Shown here: one piece after another, positions 25,102 through 32,953 of the stretch
How the letters are laid out: the number at the start of each line of letters is the position of its first letter
How positions within the stretch are numbered: position 1 is the stretch's first letter
Assembly: GCA_964623265.1 (NCBI GenBank)
Contig: CAZUTK010000021.1
Location: forward strand, 1 to 39,112
Source of the DNA: CAZUTK01 sp964623265
GTDB taxonomy: Bacteria; Electryoneota; B3-LCP
Direction of reading: 5' to 3'
Length of the DNA: 39,112 nt
The notes under the pieces: model-generated
Told to the model about the DNA's origin: nothing
Databases searched by the model: none
The model's input: only the letters and a program-made list of their open reading frames with translations
Translations under genes and position numbers: made by a program

Positions 25102-25542
25102 TTACGGCCGAATCGTAACCAGTTCGTCCCCTTCGAGGATGGAATCCCCTTCTTTCACCATGACTTTTTCAACCTTGCCGTCAATCGTGGCGGAAATGGT
25201 GTTTTGCATCTTCATCGCTTCCATTATAATCAGCGGATCGCCCGCTTTTACCGCATCGCCGGGTCTGACGAGAACCTTCAGGATGAGGCCGGGAAGAGGA
25301 GATTTAATGACACCTGCGCCTTTGGCTTCCCCGGGTTTCGCGGTGATCATCGTTCCCGGTTCCGGCACCGCCAGAGGCCGAGCGATCTTCGGAGTCGGCT
25401 TTGCCATCTTCTGTCGTTTGGTAGGTTCCAGATACGCTTTATACTCCTGCCCATTGATGGATACGACGATCTCGTCCTCATCACGCCGGACCACGCGGGC
25501 TTCGTATTCATTGCCGAATATCTTGAATTTGTAAATATTCAT
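25102..25542 (-). CDS. Biotin carboxyl carrier subunit of the Na+ decarboxylase (MmdC-like)
   Basis: This 146-residue protein has a beta-rich N-terminal region (about 1-45), a Pro/Ala-rich flexible linker and a biotinyl domain. The biotin site is E-A-M-K111-M, with the typical SPLPGLILKVLVRPGDAV before it and GKVEKVMVKEGDSILEGDELV after it. Lysine 111 would be biotinylated by BirA and shuttle CO2 between the alpha and beta subunits. The linker is shorter than in many gamma subunits. A clear ribosome site GGAGAAG precedes the ATG. It lies between the delta/gamma and beta genes. Confidence 0.93.
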   Translation of the reverse strand: MNIYKFKIFGNEYEARVVRRDEDEIVVSINGQEYKAYLEPTKRQKMAKPTPKIARPLAVPEPGTMITAKPGEAKGAGVIKSPLPGLILKVLVRPGDAVKAGDPLIIMEAMKMQNTISATIDGKVEKVMVKEGDSILEGDELVTIRP

Positions 25543-25581
25543 AATTTCTTCTCCTTGATTCTCCTTGCCCGGCAGTTGGTT

Positions 25582-25965
25582 CTATTGTCTGGATGAATTC
25601 ATTCTGCCCTGTTTGTGACGCCAAGAGTGCCAAGGGCTCGAAAGCCCCTTCATCCACCAGTTGCTGTAAGGTTTCGGCAGAGAACGCAGCGTCAAGACCA
25701 GAGACTCCTCATCGTGGATCTCCTCCTGTTCCAGGATTAAAGTAATCGCGATGGCGGCGACGACGACTCCCGGTATCTCCTCTGCAGCGGCGGCGGGGAT
25801 GCCGGTCTTTCTCTTGATTCGCAATTTCTGCACATACGTCAGACTCCATTTCAAACCTTTCAGCAGGAACATAAGGATGATCAGCGAACAGAAAACGACC
25901 CCCATACCGATGATCATCAGAATGAAGCCCCTGCCAGCCAGGGTGGATTGCCAGTCGAATGTCAT
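25582..25965 (-). CDS. Na+ decarboxylase delta/gamma subunit (MmdD/OadG family)
   Basis: This 127-residue single-span protein anchors the complex. The transmembrane helix is at about 12-36 (GFILMIIGMGVVFCSLIILMF), followed by a basic loop. A second segment, IPGVVVAAIAITLILEQEE, begins near residue 64. The C-terminus (SPWHSWRHKQGRM) resembles the tail that in some operons is a separate small epsilon subunit (MmdE). No separate epsilon gene is present here, so the tail may do both jobs. GAGGGCGATGCT precedes the ATG, and the gene starts 14 bases after the alpha stop. The overall family call is good. Confidence 0.82.
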   Translation of the reverse strand: MTFDWQSTLAGRGFILMIIGMGVVFCSLIILMFLLKGLKWSLTYVQKLRIKRKTGIPAAAAEEIPGVVVAAIAITLILEQEEIHDEESLVLTLRSLPKPYSNWWMKGLSSPWHSWRHKQGRMNSSRQ

Positions 25966-25979
25966 AGCATCGCCCTCAA

Positions 25980-27539
25980 TTATAGTGGGATACAGCCGTG
26001 CTTCCTGGGTAAATTGGAATCGCGCTTGCCGGAAAGCGATTCAAAGCCCCGAATGATCCGGAAACGGGTATTGCGGGGTTCGATGACATCGTCCAGAAAG
26101 CCGAGCTTGGCGGCGTTGTAAGGATTGGCGAATTGATCGCGATATTCGCGCTCTTTTTCAGCCAGAAACGCTTCCCTCTCTTCGGGCTTCATGGATTTAA
26201 TTTCAGTGCCGTAAAGCACTTCCACCGCGCCGTGAGGTCCCATGACGGCGATTTCCGCCATGGGCCAGGCGTAGTTTAAATCGCCGCGCAGATGTTTCGA
26301 TCCCATCACGTCGTACGCCCCGCCATATGCCTTGCGAGTGATGATCGTGATTTTCGGCACGGTGGCTTCGGCATACGCATAAAGTAGCTTCGCGCCGTTC
26401 AAAATAATGCCCTCATATTCCTGAGCCGTACCCGGCATAAATCCCGGGACGTCCACGAACGTCAGGATTGGGATATTGAAGGCGTCGCAGAAGCGGATGA
26501 ACATCGCGGCTTTGCGGCTGGCTTTAATGTCCAGTACGCCGGCCAAATGCTGCGGCTGATTGGCGACGATGCCGACGGATCTGCCGTTGAAATGAGCGAA
26601 TCCGACGATGATGTTCGGCGCCCAACGGCGGCGCACTTCTAAAAAATCCCCGTGATCCACTACCGCTTCGATGATCTTCTTCATATCATAGGGGATGTTG
26701 GGATCCGAAGGAATGATGTAATTCAGCTCATTTTCCAGGCGATCTACCGGATCGTCGCAGCTGACCAGCGGCGTCTCTTCCATGTTGTTCTGTGGCAGGA
26801 AAGTGATCAACTTGCGGATCAGAGCGAAGGCGTCGTCTTCCGTATCCGCCAAGAAATGAGACACCCCGCTCTTGGTGGAGTGGATTTCTGCGCCGCCCAA
26901 TTCCTCCGGCGTGACATCCTCATGAGTGACCGTCTTCACTACCTTAGGTCCGGTCACGAACATATAGCTGGTATTGCGCGTCATGATGGTGAAATCGGTG
27001 ATTGCCGGACTGTACACTGCGCCGCCTGCGCAGGGACCTAAAATCGCCGAAATCTGCGGCACCACTCCCGACGCCATCACATTGCGCAGAAAGACATCGG
27101 CGTAACCCGCCAGACTCAAAACCCCTTCCTGAATCCGTGCCCCGCCGGAATCGTTCAAACCGACGATCGGAATCCCCACCTTGACGGCGAAATCCATCAC
27201 CTTACAGATCTTCTTCGCGAACATCTCGCCCAAAGAACCGCCGAACACCGTGAAATCCTGCGAGAAGAGCGCGACCTGCCTGCCTTCGATGGTGGCGTGT
27301 CCCGTGATCACCCCGTCCGAGAGAAATTCCTCCTCGTCCAACCCGAAGCTCTTTTCGCGGTGCGTGACGAACATGTCGAATTCTTCGAAGGATCCCTCGT
27401 CCACCAGCCGCTGAATGCGCTCGCGAGCCGTATATTTTCCCTTCTTATGCTGCGCCTCGATGCGGTGTTCACCGCCGCCCAATCTGGCTTGCTGGCGCAA
27501 ATCCTGCAGCTCTTTCAATTTACGTTCGATATAGTCCAT
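25980..27539 (-). CDS. mmdA: Acyl-CoA carboxyltransferase, alpha subunit of Na+-pumping (methylmalonyl-CoA) decarboxylase
   Basis: The protein is 519 residues from the ATG at 27539, the start that gives the family N-terminus MDYIERKLKELQDLRQQ; an open frame reaches 27809 but lacks similarity. It moves the carboxyl group from the acyl-CoA to biotin. Two crotonase-like halves are visible. The first has SQDFTVFGGSLGEMFAKKI, LNDSGGARIQEGV and ILGPCAGGAVYSPAI. The second has VDVPGFMPGTAQEYEGII, ITRKAYGGAYDVMGSKH and the closing NPYNAAKLGFLDDVIEP. Propionyl-CoA carboxylase beta chains look alike, but here the gene heads an operon with the membrane subunits. Methylmalonyl-CoA is the likely substrate; glutaconyl-CoA is less likely. 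Confidence 0.9.
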   Translation of the reverse strand: MDYIERKLKELQDLRQQARLGGGEHRIEAQHKKGKYTARERIQRLVDEGSFEEFDMFVTHREKSFGLDEEEFLSDGVITGHATIEGRQVALFSQDFTVFGGSLGEMFAKKICKVMDFAVKVGIPIVGLNDSGGARIQEGVLSLAGYADVFLRNVMASGVVPQISAILGPCAGGAVYSPAITDFTIMTRNTSYMFVTGPKVVKTVTHEDVTPEELGGAEIHSTKSGVSHFLADTEDDAFALIRKLITFLPQNNMEETPLVSCDDPVDRLENELNYIIPSDPNIPYDMKKIIEAVVDHGDFLEVRRRWAPNIIVGFAHFNGRSVGIVANQPQHLAGVLDIKASRKAAMFIRFCDAFNIPILTFVDVPGFMPGTAQEYEGIILNGAKLLYAYAEATVPKITIITRKAYGGAYDVMGSKHLRGDLNYAWPMAEIAVMGPHGAVEVLYGTEIKSMKPEEREAFLAEKEREYRDQFANPYNAAKLGFLDDVIEPRNTRFRIIRGFESLSGKRDSNLPRKHGCIPL

Positions 27540-27577
27540 AATGTACCTGCGTGTCGTTTCTCGAATGATCAGTCTAT

Positions 27578-27595
27578 ATGTTATATCATTAACAT
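27578..27595. promoter_or_regulatory. Inverted repeat upstream of mmdA, Rex-like operator candidate
   Basis: ATGTTA and TAACAT flank six bases (plus strand ATGTTATATCATTAACAT). Read on the minus strand, it agrees with the Rex consensus TTGTTAA-N4-TTAACAA at 11 of 14 fixed positions. It lies 39 bases before the mmdA start. Redox control by Rex is only a suggestion, since no rex gene is in the window. Confidence 0.35.
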
Positions 27596-27632
27596 GTATG
27601 CTTGTAGATTCGAACCTTGAAATTCGATCGTT

Positions 27633-27668
27633 TGCGCACAAGATACGTAATGTGCGCATTGAAGGCAA
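27633..27668 (-). promoter_or_regulatory. Possible mmd promoter with an 8-bp inverted repeat over the -10 box
   Basis: On the minus strand TTGCCT (27668-27663) and TATCTT (27645-27640) are 17 bases apart, each 4 of 6 matches. The repeat TGCGCACA-N10-TGTGCGCA (27633-27658) covers the spacer and the -10 box, like an operator. The 320-base gap 27540-27859 holds this, the repeat at 27578, a weaker inverted repeat (GAAATCCG 27671-27678, CGGATTTC 27722-27729) and no gene. Confidence 0.35.
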
Positions 27669-27859
27669 GGGAAATCCGCGAAAAATATCAATATGAAATG
27701 TATCATTCATAACAATATACACGGATTTCACAACCTTTTTTGCGGGGGAATGAATGGTGCGGCATAAATTCCGCTCTTTTGATTGAAATGATTTGCTTTT
27801 TTCCGACATTCAAAGTATTTTATAGTAACTTGAACAGACGTAACCAACCTCGAAACGAC

Positions 27860-28342
27860 ATGATTCCTGCTCCGGAAGAAAAAAAACGTCTATATGAGCT
27901 TTCCCATCGCCAGATCCTTTCAGCGACGGAGCGGGAAACCGACGCAGTGGCGATTCTTTCCAGCGTGGTTTGCATCCTAAAAACGAATCTTCCGCACGCT
28001 TTCTGGGTGGGCTTTTACCGTCTGGACAGGAACAAGAGCGATGAACTGGTCGTCGGACCTTACCAGGGGACATTCGGTTGTCTGAGAATTCCCGTCGGAC
28101 GCGGCGTGTGCGGCTTATGCGCGGAAAAAGAATTGCCCATTCTGGTCCCGAATGTGAACGATTTTGAAGATCATATTGCCTGCGATTCCAGATCCGCATC
28201 CGAGATCGTCGTGCCGGTTTTTGATCGCGCGGGAAAGCTCTACGGCGTTCTCGATCTGGATTCCACGGATTTCGACGCCTTTCAGGATGAAGACTGCGAA
28301 GGGTTGGAGAGTATTCTCGAAGCAGTGCGTTCCAAGCTATAA
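27860..28342 (+). CDS. msrC: Free methionine-(R)-sulfoxide reductase (GAF domain)
   Basis: The protein is 160 residues from the ATG at 27860; the frame stays open to 27740, but that N-terminus is not family-like. It is a single GAF domain that reduces free methionine-R-sulfoxide with thioredoxin electrons. The three redox cysteines C74, C84 and C108 have the same spacing (10 and 24) as E. coli fRMsr C84, C94 and C118. They sit in GCLRIPVGRGVCG and HIACDSRSASEIVVPV. ELVVGPYQG and GVLDLDS are also typical. No strong ribosome site is seen. It is followed 15 bases later by a receiver-domain gene on the same strand. Confidence 0.9.
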   Translation: MIPAPEEKKRLYELSHRQILSATERETDAVAILSSVVCILKTNLPHAFWVGFYRLDRNKSDELVVGPYQGTFGCLRIPVGRGVCGLCAEKELPILVPNVNDFEDHIACDSRSASEIVVPVFDRAGKLYGVLDLDSTDFDAFQDEDCEGLESILEAVRSKL

Positions 28343-28357
28343 ACGCCGGTTGAATCC

Positions 28358-28720
28358 ATGAAAAAAATCCTGATCGTGGATGATGACCGCACGGTCGTGG
28401 ATCTTCTGGTTCGTGTTTTAAGTGCGGAAGGGTATGCCGTTCGGTTCGCTTATGACGGCGAAAGCGCCATGAGCTGGATCGAAAGGGATACCTTCGATCT
28501 GATCATCAGCGATCTGATGATGCCGAAGCGGCACGGATTCCAGTTGATCGAACAGGTTCGCGCGAAACCCGATGCCGCCGGCACGAAAATACTCGTGTTG
28601 ACGGCGAAAACATTCCCCCGCGATGCAGATCGCGCGCAGATCGCCGGCGCCGATCTATTCTTATCCAAGCCGTTTGAAATAGCGCAATTGAAGGAAAAGA
28701 TTTCTCAATTGCTTACTTGA
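28358..28720 (+). CDS. Single-domain response regulator (CheY-like)
   Basis: This 120-residue receiver domain has no output domain. The acidic pocket is D8, D9 and D10 (ILIVDDDR), the phospho-acceptor is D52 (IISDLMMP), the switch Thr is T82 (LVLTAK) and the conserved Lys is K104 (LSKPF). It should be phosphorylated by a kinase encoded elsewhere, since none is in the window. It ends 7 bases before an MBL-fold hydrolase gene, so the phosphorylated receiver may act on that enzyme or merely be co-expressed with it. Confidence 0.92.
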   Translation: MKKILIVDDDRTVVDLLVRVLSAEGYAVRFAYDGESAMSWIERDTFDLIISDLMMPKRHGFQLIEQVRAKPDAAGTKILVLTAKTFPRDADRAQIAGADLFLSKPFEIAQLKEKISQLLT

Positions 28721-28727
28721 GGTAGAG

Positions 28728-29639
28728 ATGGACGTTCGATTCTGGGGAATGCGAGGCGGCGTACCGGTCTGCAGTTCCGGCACACGGCGTTACGGTGGCA
28801 ATACCGCCTGCGTCGAAGTTCGCTGCGCAGATCAAATTCTCATCCTCGATGCTGGATCGGGGCTGATCAATCTCGGTGCAACGTTGTTGGAGGAATTTCA
28901 GAATAAGCCATTCCAGGCACATCTATTTCTCACGCATACGCACTGGGATCACACAATGGGGATCCCTTTTTTCGCGCCGCTGTTCAAATGCCCTGGGAAA
29001 CTGACCGTTTACGGTATCGCCGGTTCTGAAAAAAGCATCCTCGGGCTGTTTGGCGCCCGCGATTCCGCCGATTATCTCCCCGTCCCGATGGGAAAAACCG
29101 TCGCGGAAATTGAGTTTAAGCCGCTGGAAGAGAAGATGATAATAGGAACGGCGGAAGTGACCTACTATTATCTCAACCATCCCGGCTTGACCATCGGCTA
29201 TCGAGTTGATTGTGAAGGCGCAAGCCTGGCATATTTGACGGATAATGAGCCCTACCGACGTTCCAATTTGGAACTGGTCAAAGAACCGGAAGATTTGAGT
29301 TATTTGGCGCGGATTGACCGGGAGATCGTGCAATTTGCCCGAAAGGCGGATTTGATTATCGCGGATGCCGCTTATAATGAAGAAGAGCCCGGTGAAAGTT
29401 TTAAGGAAGGACATAGTTCCGTCGGAGACGCTTTGCAGATCGCCCTTTCCGCTCAATGCCGGACGCTCGTTTTATTTCATCATCCCCCCTTGAGAACCGA
29501 TGATCAAATAGATCAGCTGGCGGAAAAATGTCGGACAAGGCTGTCTGCCCTGCACAGCAAGATGCGGGTTTTGACTCCCGCGGAAAGTCAATGGGTGCAT
29601 CTAAGCAGCGCGAAGCCGACTGATGAAATTATCTCTTGA
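28728..29639 (+). CDS. MBL-fold metallohydrolase, phosphodiesterase-like
   Basis: This 303-residue protein has the metallo-beta-lactamase fold. Metal ligands are H70, H72, D74 and H75 in LTHTHWDHTMG, then a His in NHPGLTIGYRV, an Asp in LIIADAAYNEEE, and a His in LFHHPPL. The start MDVRFWGMRGGVPVCSSGTRRYGGNT is typical of a group near cyclic-nucleotide phosphodiesterases and PhnP/RNase Z relatives. The substrate cannot be named. It is coupled to the CheY-like gene upstream. The -35 box of the tRNA promoter overlaps its stop codon. Confidence 0.85.
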   Translation: MDVRFWGMRGGVPVCSSGTRRYGGNTACVEVRCADQILILDAGSGLINLGATLLEEFQNKPFQAHLFLTHTHWDHTMGIPFFAPLFKCPGKLTVYGIAGSEKSILGLFGARDSADYLPVPMGKTVAEIEFKPLEEKMIIGTAEVTYYYLNHPGLTIGYRVDCEGASLAYLTDNEPYRRSNLELVKEPEDLSYLARIDREIVQFARKADLIIADAAYNEEEPGESFKEGHSSVGDALQIALSAQCRTLVLFHHPPLRTDDQIDQLAEKCRTRLSALHSKMRVLTPAESQWVHLSSAKPTDEIIS

Positions 29640-29664
29640 TTTCCGCTCGAAAATTGCTTATACT
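29636..29664 (+). promoter_or_regulatory. Promoter of tRNA-Gly
   Basis: TTGATT (29636-29641) and TATACT (29659-29664) are separated by 17 bases. The predicted start near 29671 lies just before the mature tRNA 5' end at 29675. The -35 box shares bases with the stop codon of the MBL-fold gene. Confidence 0.75.
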
Positions 29665-29674
29665 TAGGAGTCGT

Positions 29675-29750
29675 GCGGCTGTGACGCAATTGGTAGCGTG
29701 TCAGCTTCCCAAGCTGGATGTTGCGGGTTCAAGCCCCGTCAGCCGCTCCA
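29675..29750 (+). tRNA. tRNA-Gly (anticodon CCC)
   Basis: This is a 76-base cloverleaf with an encoded 3' CCA. The acceptor stem GCGGCTG pairs with CAGCCGC, and the discriminator is T, as expected for glycine. The D stem ACGC/GCGT, anticodon stem TCAGC/GCTGG with loop TTCCCAA, and T stem GCGGG/CCCGT with loop TTCAAGC are all present. The anticodon CCC reads the GGG codon. A promoter and a terminator frame it, so it can be transcribed alone. Confidence 0.96.
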
Positions 29751-29756
29751 GATTAT

Positions 29757-29784
29757 CCCCCGATCACATCGGGGGTTTCTTCTT
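29757..29784 (+). terminator. Intrinsic terminator after tRNA-Gly
   Basis: CCCCCGAT (29757-29764) pairs with ATCGGGGG (29768-29775) around CAC and is followed by a T-rich run TTTCTTCTT. It lies 6 bases after the tRNA CCA. The next gene starts at 29794, so that gene depends on readthrough or an unseen promoter. Confidence 0.85.
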
Positions 29785-29793
29785 GTGACTCTA

Positions 29794-31119
29794 ATGCTTG
29801 CAGCCGGAATCAAAATTCTCTCCGTTCAGCCGGATTCCCCTGCGCACCGCGCGGGCTTCGAACCCGGCGATCTGCTGCTGAAGGTGGACGGATTTCCCCT
29901 GGAAGATGCTCTCGACCTTCAGTATCATCTCGACGAAGGCGAATTTCATCTGGAAGTGAAGCGAAACGGTTCAAAGATCCGACTTCCTTTGGTCAAAGAA
30001 CTCGGAGAGAATCCTGGTTGGGAATTAGAACCGATGCAGACCCGCACCTGCCGCTGCAATTGCGTTTTCTGCTTCGTCCGGCAATTGCCGCAAGGACTGC
30101 GCCCCTCGCTTTACATCAAAGATGAGGATTACCGTTTTTCCTTTCTCTTCGGCAATTACCTGACTCTGTTCGGCTTGAAGCCTCGGGATTTGGATCGCAT
30201 TTTGCGTCTGCGCCTGTCTCCATTGTATGTTTCCATTCATGCGACAGATCCCGTAGTGCGCGGCAAGCTGCTCGGCGTGAAACATGCGCCGATCCTGCCT
30301 ATCTTGAAGAATTTACTGCAAGGCGGCATCGAGATTCACGGGCAGATTGTCCTCGTGCCGGACTTCAATGACGGAACGGTGTTGAACAGCACCTTGCGAA
30401 ATCTCTTTCCGCTGCGGCCAGGGCTGAAGTCGCTTTCCATCGTTCCAGTGGGCTTGACTGCACACCCCAGCCAGCTCACAGCGATTCGTCCGCTGAATCA
30501 TGCGGATGCGCTCGCATCGCTCGAGTTGATTGAATCATTCCAGAATGAATCGTTGCGGGCGGGGGGGAACCGCTGGGTTTACCCGGCGGATGAATTGTTG
30601 ATTCTGGCGGGGAAAACGATCCCTGATGATGACTATTACGATGATTATCCTCAGATCGAAAACGGCGTAGGTCTGGTGCGTTGGACGATTCGCGAAGCGG
30701 AAAAATGGCTGCAAAGAGCCCCTGTGCAAATCGCTTGGATGCGCCGCATCCTCTGGGTTACCGGAACCTCCGCTTTTCCGATTTTAAAATCCTTGGCGGA
30801 TCGAATCCGACGCAGAATTCGGAATTTGGAGATATCCGTGGTCGCCGCCGAGAATAGACTCCTGGGGGAAAGTGTCACCGTAGCCGGACTACTAAGCGGT
30901 GGAGATATTTTGACCGCCGTCCAACGACAGCTAAGCCGCGAGAAACTCGCGGGTTTAGATCACATCTATCTGCCTCCAGATTGCTTGAATTCCGACGGAT
31001 TGCTGCTCGACGACCTGTCGGTAGAACATCTCTCCAAGCGGCTCGGAATTCCGGTTACCGCCTTTGACCATCAATGGCAGCATATGATCGAGGCGGATCC
31101 CGCCGGGGGGGCACGATGA
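29794..31119 (+). CDS. DUF512 protein (PDZ plus radical-SAM-like domain)
   Basis: The protein is 441 residues from the ATG at 29794; a GTG at 29785 is also possible, and the frame is open further upstream only because it runs through the tRNA. An N-terminal PDZ-like region (about 1-70: SVQPDSPAHRAGFEPGDLLLKVDG) is followed by CRCNCVFC. That segment contains the radical-SAM spacing C-x3-C-x2-C. FVRQLPQGLRPSLYIKDEDYR and FGNYLTL then match the family. The DUF512 segment starts around residue 215 (WVYPADELL). Its function is unknown. The pairing with der is known from other bacteria, and here the stop overlaps the der start as ATGA. No own promoter is visible. Confidence 0.88.
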   Translation: MLAAGIKILSVQPDSPAHRAGFEPGDLLLKVDGFPLEDALDLQYHLDEGEFHLEVKRNGSKIRLPLVKELGENPGWELEPMQTRTCRCNCVFCFVRQLPQGLRPSLYIKDEDYRFSFLFGNYLTLFGLKPRDLDRILRLRLSPLYVSIHATDPVVRGKLLGVKHAPILPILKNLLQGGIEIHGQIVLVPDFNDGTVLNSTLRNLFPLRPGLKSLSIVPVGLTAHPSQLTAIRPLNHADALASLELIESFQNESLRAGGNRWVYPADELLILAGKTIPDDDYYDDYPQIENGVGLVRWTIREAEKWLQRAPVQIAWMRRILWVTGTSAFPILKSLADRIRRRIRNLEISVVAAENRLLGESVTVAGLLSGGDILTAVQRQLSREKLAGLDHIYLPPDCLNSDGLLLDDLSVEHLSKRLGIPVTAFDHQWQHMIEADPAGGAR

Positions 31120-32420
31120 AGTTGCCGGCGCTGGTCATCATCGGAAGACCCAATGTGGGGAAGTCATCTCTTTTCAACCGGATTCTGAACCGGAGGCAGG
31201 CCATTGTAGGGGATCAACCCGGAATCACACGGGATCGCATCTACGGCAGGACCACCTGGCGCGGACGTACCTTCGCCTTAATTGACACCGGCGGACTTTT
31301 ACCCGGCGCGCGAGACCCCATCTTCGAAGCCGTGCGCGAACAGGTGGAATTCGCCGCAGAGGAAGCCTCTCGAATCCTCTTTGTTCTGGATTGGGAAACC
31401 GGCACGACGGATCTCGATTTCGCCATCGCGAAATACCTGCACAAACTGAATAAACCCGTCAGCGTCGTGGTGAACAAAGCGGATGACGAAACCCGCGAGA
31501 TGGATCCGAAGGACTTCCATCAACTCGGTTTCGACCCTTTGTTCTTCGTCTCCGCGACTCGGGGCCGCGGCATCGGAGAGCTGTTGGACGCCGTAGCGGA
31601 TTTCCCCGGACAAAGCGTTGAGGAAAAAGAAGAAGCGCTGCGTATTGCCATCATCGGCAGGCCTAACGTTGGAAAATCCTCGCTGGTCAATGCGCTAACC
31701 GGAAAATCCAGCGTTGTAGTGTCGGATGTACCTGGGACGACTCGGGATGCCACCGATACCCCCTTGAAGTATCACAAAAAGAATCTGATCCTCGTGGATA
31801 CCGCCGGGTTGCGCAAACGGGGGAAAACCCGCGAAGCAGTCGAATTTTACAGCCAGCTGCGCACCGCCAGAGCTCTCGAGCGTGCGGATGTCGCTTGGGT
31901 GGTGATGGACGCGACGGAAGGCTTGGTCAGCGAGGATCAGCGCATCATCGCGGATGCGTATCAACAGGGGAAAGGAGTGCTCCTGCTGATGAACAAATGG
32001 GATGCCGTGGATAAAGATCACCAGACTCTGGCAGAATGGGAAAAACGGTTGCGGATCCTCGTGGGCGAGTATTATCATCTCCCCTGGCTCTTCGTATCCG
32101 CTCTGGAAAGGAAGCGGCTTCTGAAGGCTCTCGATCTGAGTCTGGAGATCGGCGAGCAGCGCAGGCGGCGAATCCCCACGCGGGAATTGAACGATGCCTT
32201 GTTGCCTGTCATCCAGAGAACCCCCCCGCCCTCGGATCATGGCAAGTTCGTGCAGATCAAATACATCGCTCAGCTGAGCACGTCTCCGCCTCTTTTCGGG
32301 TTCTTCTGCAACCGACCGGCGGGAGTCGCGCACTCTTACCAGCGGTTTCTGGAGCGGAATCTGCGTAAAAAATTTGGATTTGCAGGCGTGCCGATCCTGC
32401 TGACGTTCAGAAAAAAATAG
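31116..32420 (+). CDS. der: Ribosome-assembly GTPase Der (EngA)
   Basis: The protein is 434 residues from the ATG at 31116, which overlaps the upstream stop and follows a GGGGGG run. Two tandem G domains are complete. The first has GRPNVGKSS (10-18), DTGG and NKAD; the second has GRPNVGKSS near 182, DTAGLRKRGK and NKWD. A KH-like C-terminal domain follows (PPPSDHGKFVQIKYIAQLS, FGFAGVPILLTFRKK). Der matures the large ribosomal subunit and is essential. An ATG-initiated frame at 31074 is longer but overlaps DUF512 by 45 bases and lacks similarity. Confidence 0.97.
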   Translation: MKLPALVIIGRPNVGKSSLFNRILNRRQAIVGDQPGITRDRIYGRTTWRGRTFALIDTGGLLPGARDPIFEAVREQVEFAAEEASRILFVLDWETGTTDLDFAIAKYLHKLNKPVSVVVNKADDETREMDPKDFHQLGFDPLFFVSATRGRGIGELLDAVADFPGQSVEEKEEALRIAIIGRPNVGKSSLVNALTGKSSVVVSDVPGTTRDATDTPLKYHKKNLILVDTAGLRKRGKTREAVEFYSQLRTARALERADVAWVVMDATEGLVSEDQRIIADAYQQGKGVLLLMNKWDAVDKDHQTLAEWEKRLRILVGEYYHLPWLFVSALERKRLLKALDLSLEIGEQRRRRIPTRELNDALLPVIQRTPPPSDHGKFVQIKYIAQLSTSPPLFGFFCNRPAGVAHSYQRFLERNLRKKFGFAGVPILLTFRKK

Positions 32421-32470
32421 ACGAAAGAGCGGATTTCACATATCAACCGTTAAATAGGGGAGAATCGTCT

Positions 32471-32953
32471 ATGACGAGCCATATCACCTGCAGTTGTCCT
32501 GACATCAAAGACCAGGATTGGCATCTGCAAGACCGCGACTGGAGCGGCAAGTTTTTCTACTTCGAATATGTCCAACACCTGTTTTATATTCCGTTGCAGA
32601 TGGATAAAGTCATTCACAATATGAAGCTTGACATCGCCAGGAAAGGCTATCAACTAGTCAATCCGGATCAAATCCTTTACCTGCCCGGATCGTTTCAGGG
32701 ACGTGTTCTGATGGAGATCCAGGATCCGGAACAATACGATGCCAACGTGGAAAAGTTCGAAAACGCCCGAATGCTCTCGCGCGTATATAAGGGACCTCGC
32801 AGCCGGATCAAGAATGCAGTGGAAGAGCTAAAGGCGTTTACGCAGGATAAAACTCACCTGATCCCCTCGAAAATCTACTACTGGCATACCACTTGTCCAA
32901 AATGCGCGCAGGCAAAGGGTGGTGATAAGACCGTTCTCTTTGCACGCGTGTAA
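32471..32953 (+). CDS. Conserved-looking protein of unknown function with Cys pairs
   Basis: I do not recognise this 160-residue protein. It has a strong ribosome site AGGGGAGA and is a clean frame. It starts MTSHITCSCPD (C7, C9) and ends with YWHTTCPKCAQAKGGD (H139, C142, C145), so a metal site built from both termini is possible. The middle is soluble and mixed alpha/beta, with aromatic residues at about 24-41 (WSGKFFYFEYVQHLFYIP) and a LYLPGSFQGRVLMEI segment. No signal or membrane segment is seen. It lies 50 bases after der and 113 bases before the Trm112-like gene, on the same strand. Confidence 0.7.
   Translation: MTSHITCSCPDIKDQDWHLQDRDWSGKFFYFEYVQHLFYIPLQMDKVIHNMKLDIARKGYQLVNPDQILYLPGSFQGRVLMEIQDPEQYDANVEKFENARMLSRVYKGPRSRIKNAVEELKAFTQDKTHLIPSKIYYWHTTCPKCAQAKGGDKTVLFARV

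Noticed and set aside
25980..27539. Reading mmdA as a propionyl-CoA carboxylase beta chain
   Set aside because: The downstream delta/gamma, biotin carrier and OadB-type beta genes show it belongs to a Na+-pumping decarboxylase.
27540..27809. 90-residue N-terminal extension of mmdA
   Set aside because: It lies in the regulatory gap, lacks similarity, and the family N-terminus begins at the ATG at 27539.
29698..29793. N-terminal extension of the DUF512 frame back into the tRNA
   Set aside because: The extension translates the tRNA and terminator and is not family-like; the ATG at 29794 gives a normal PDZ start.
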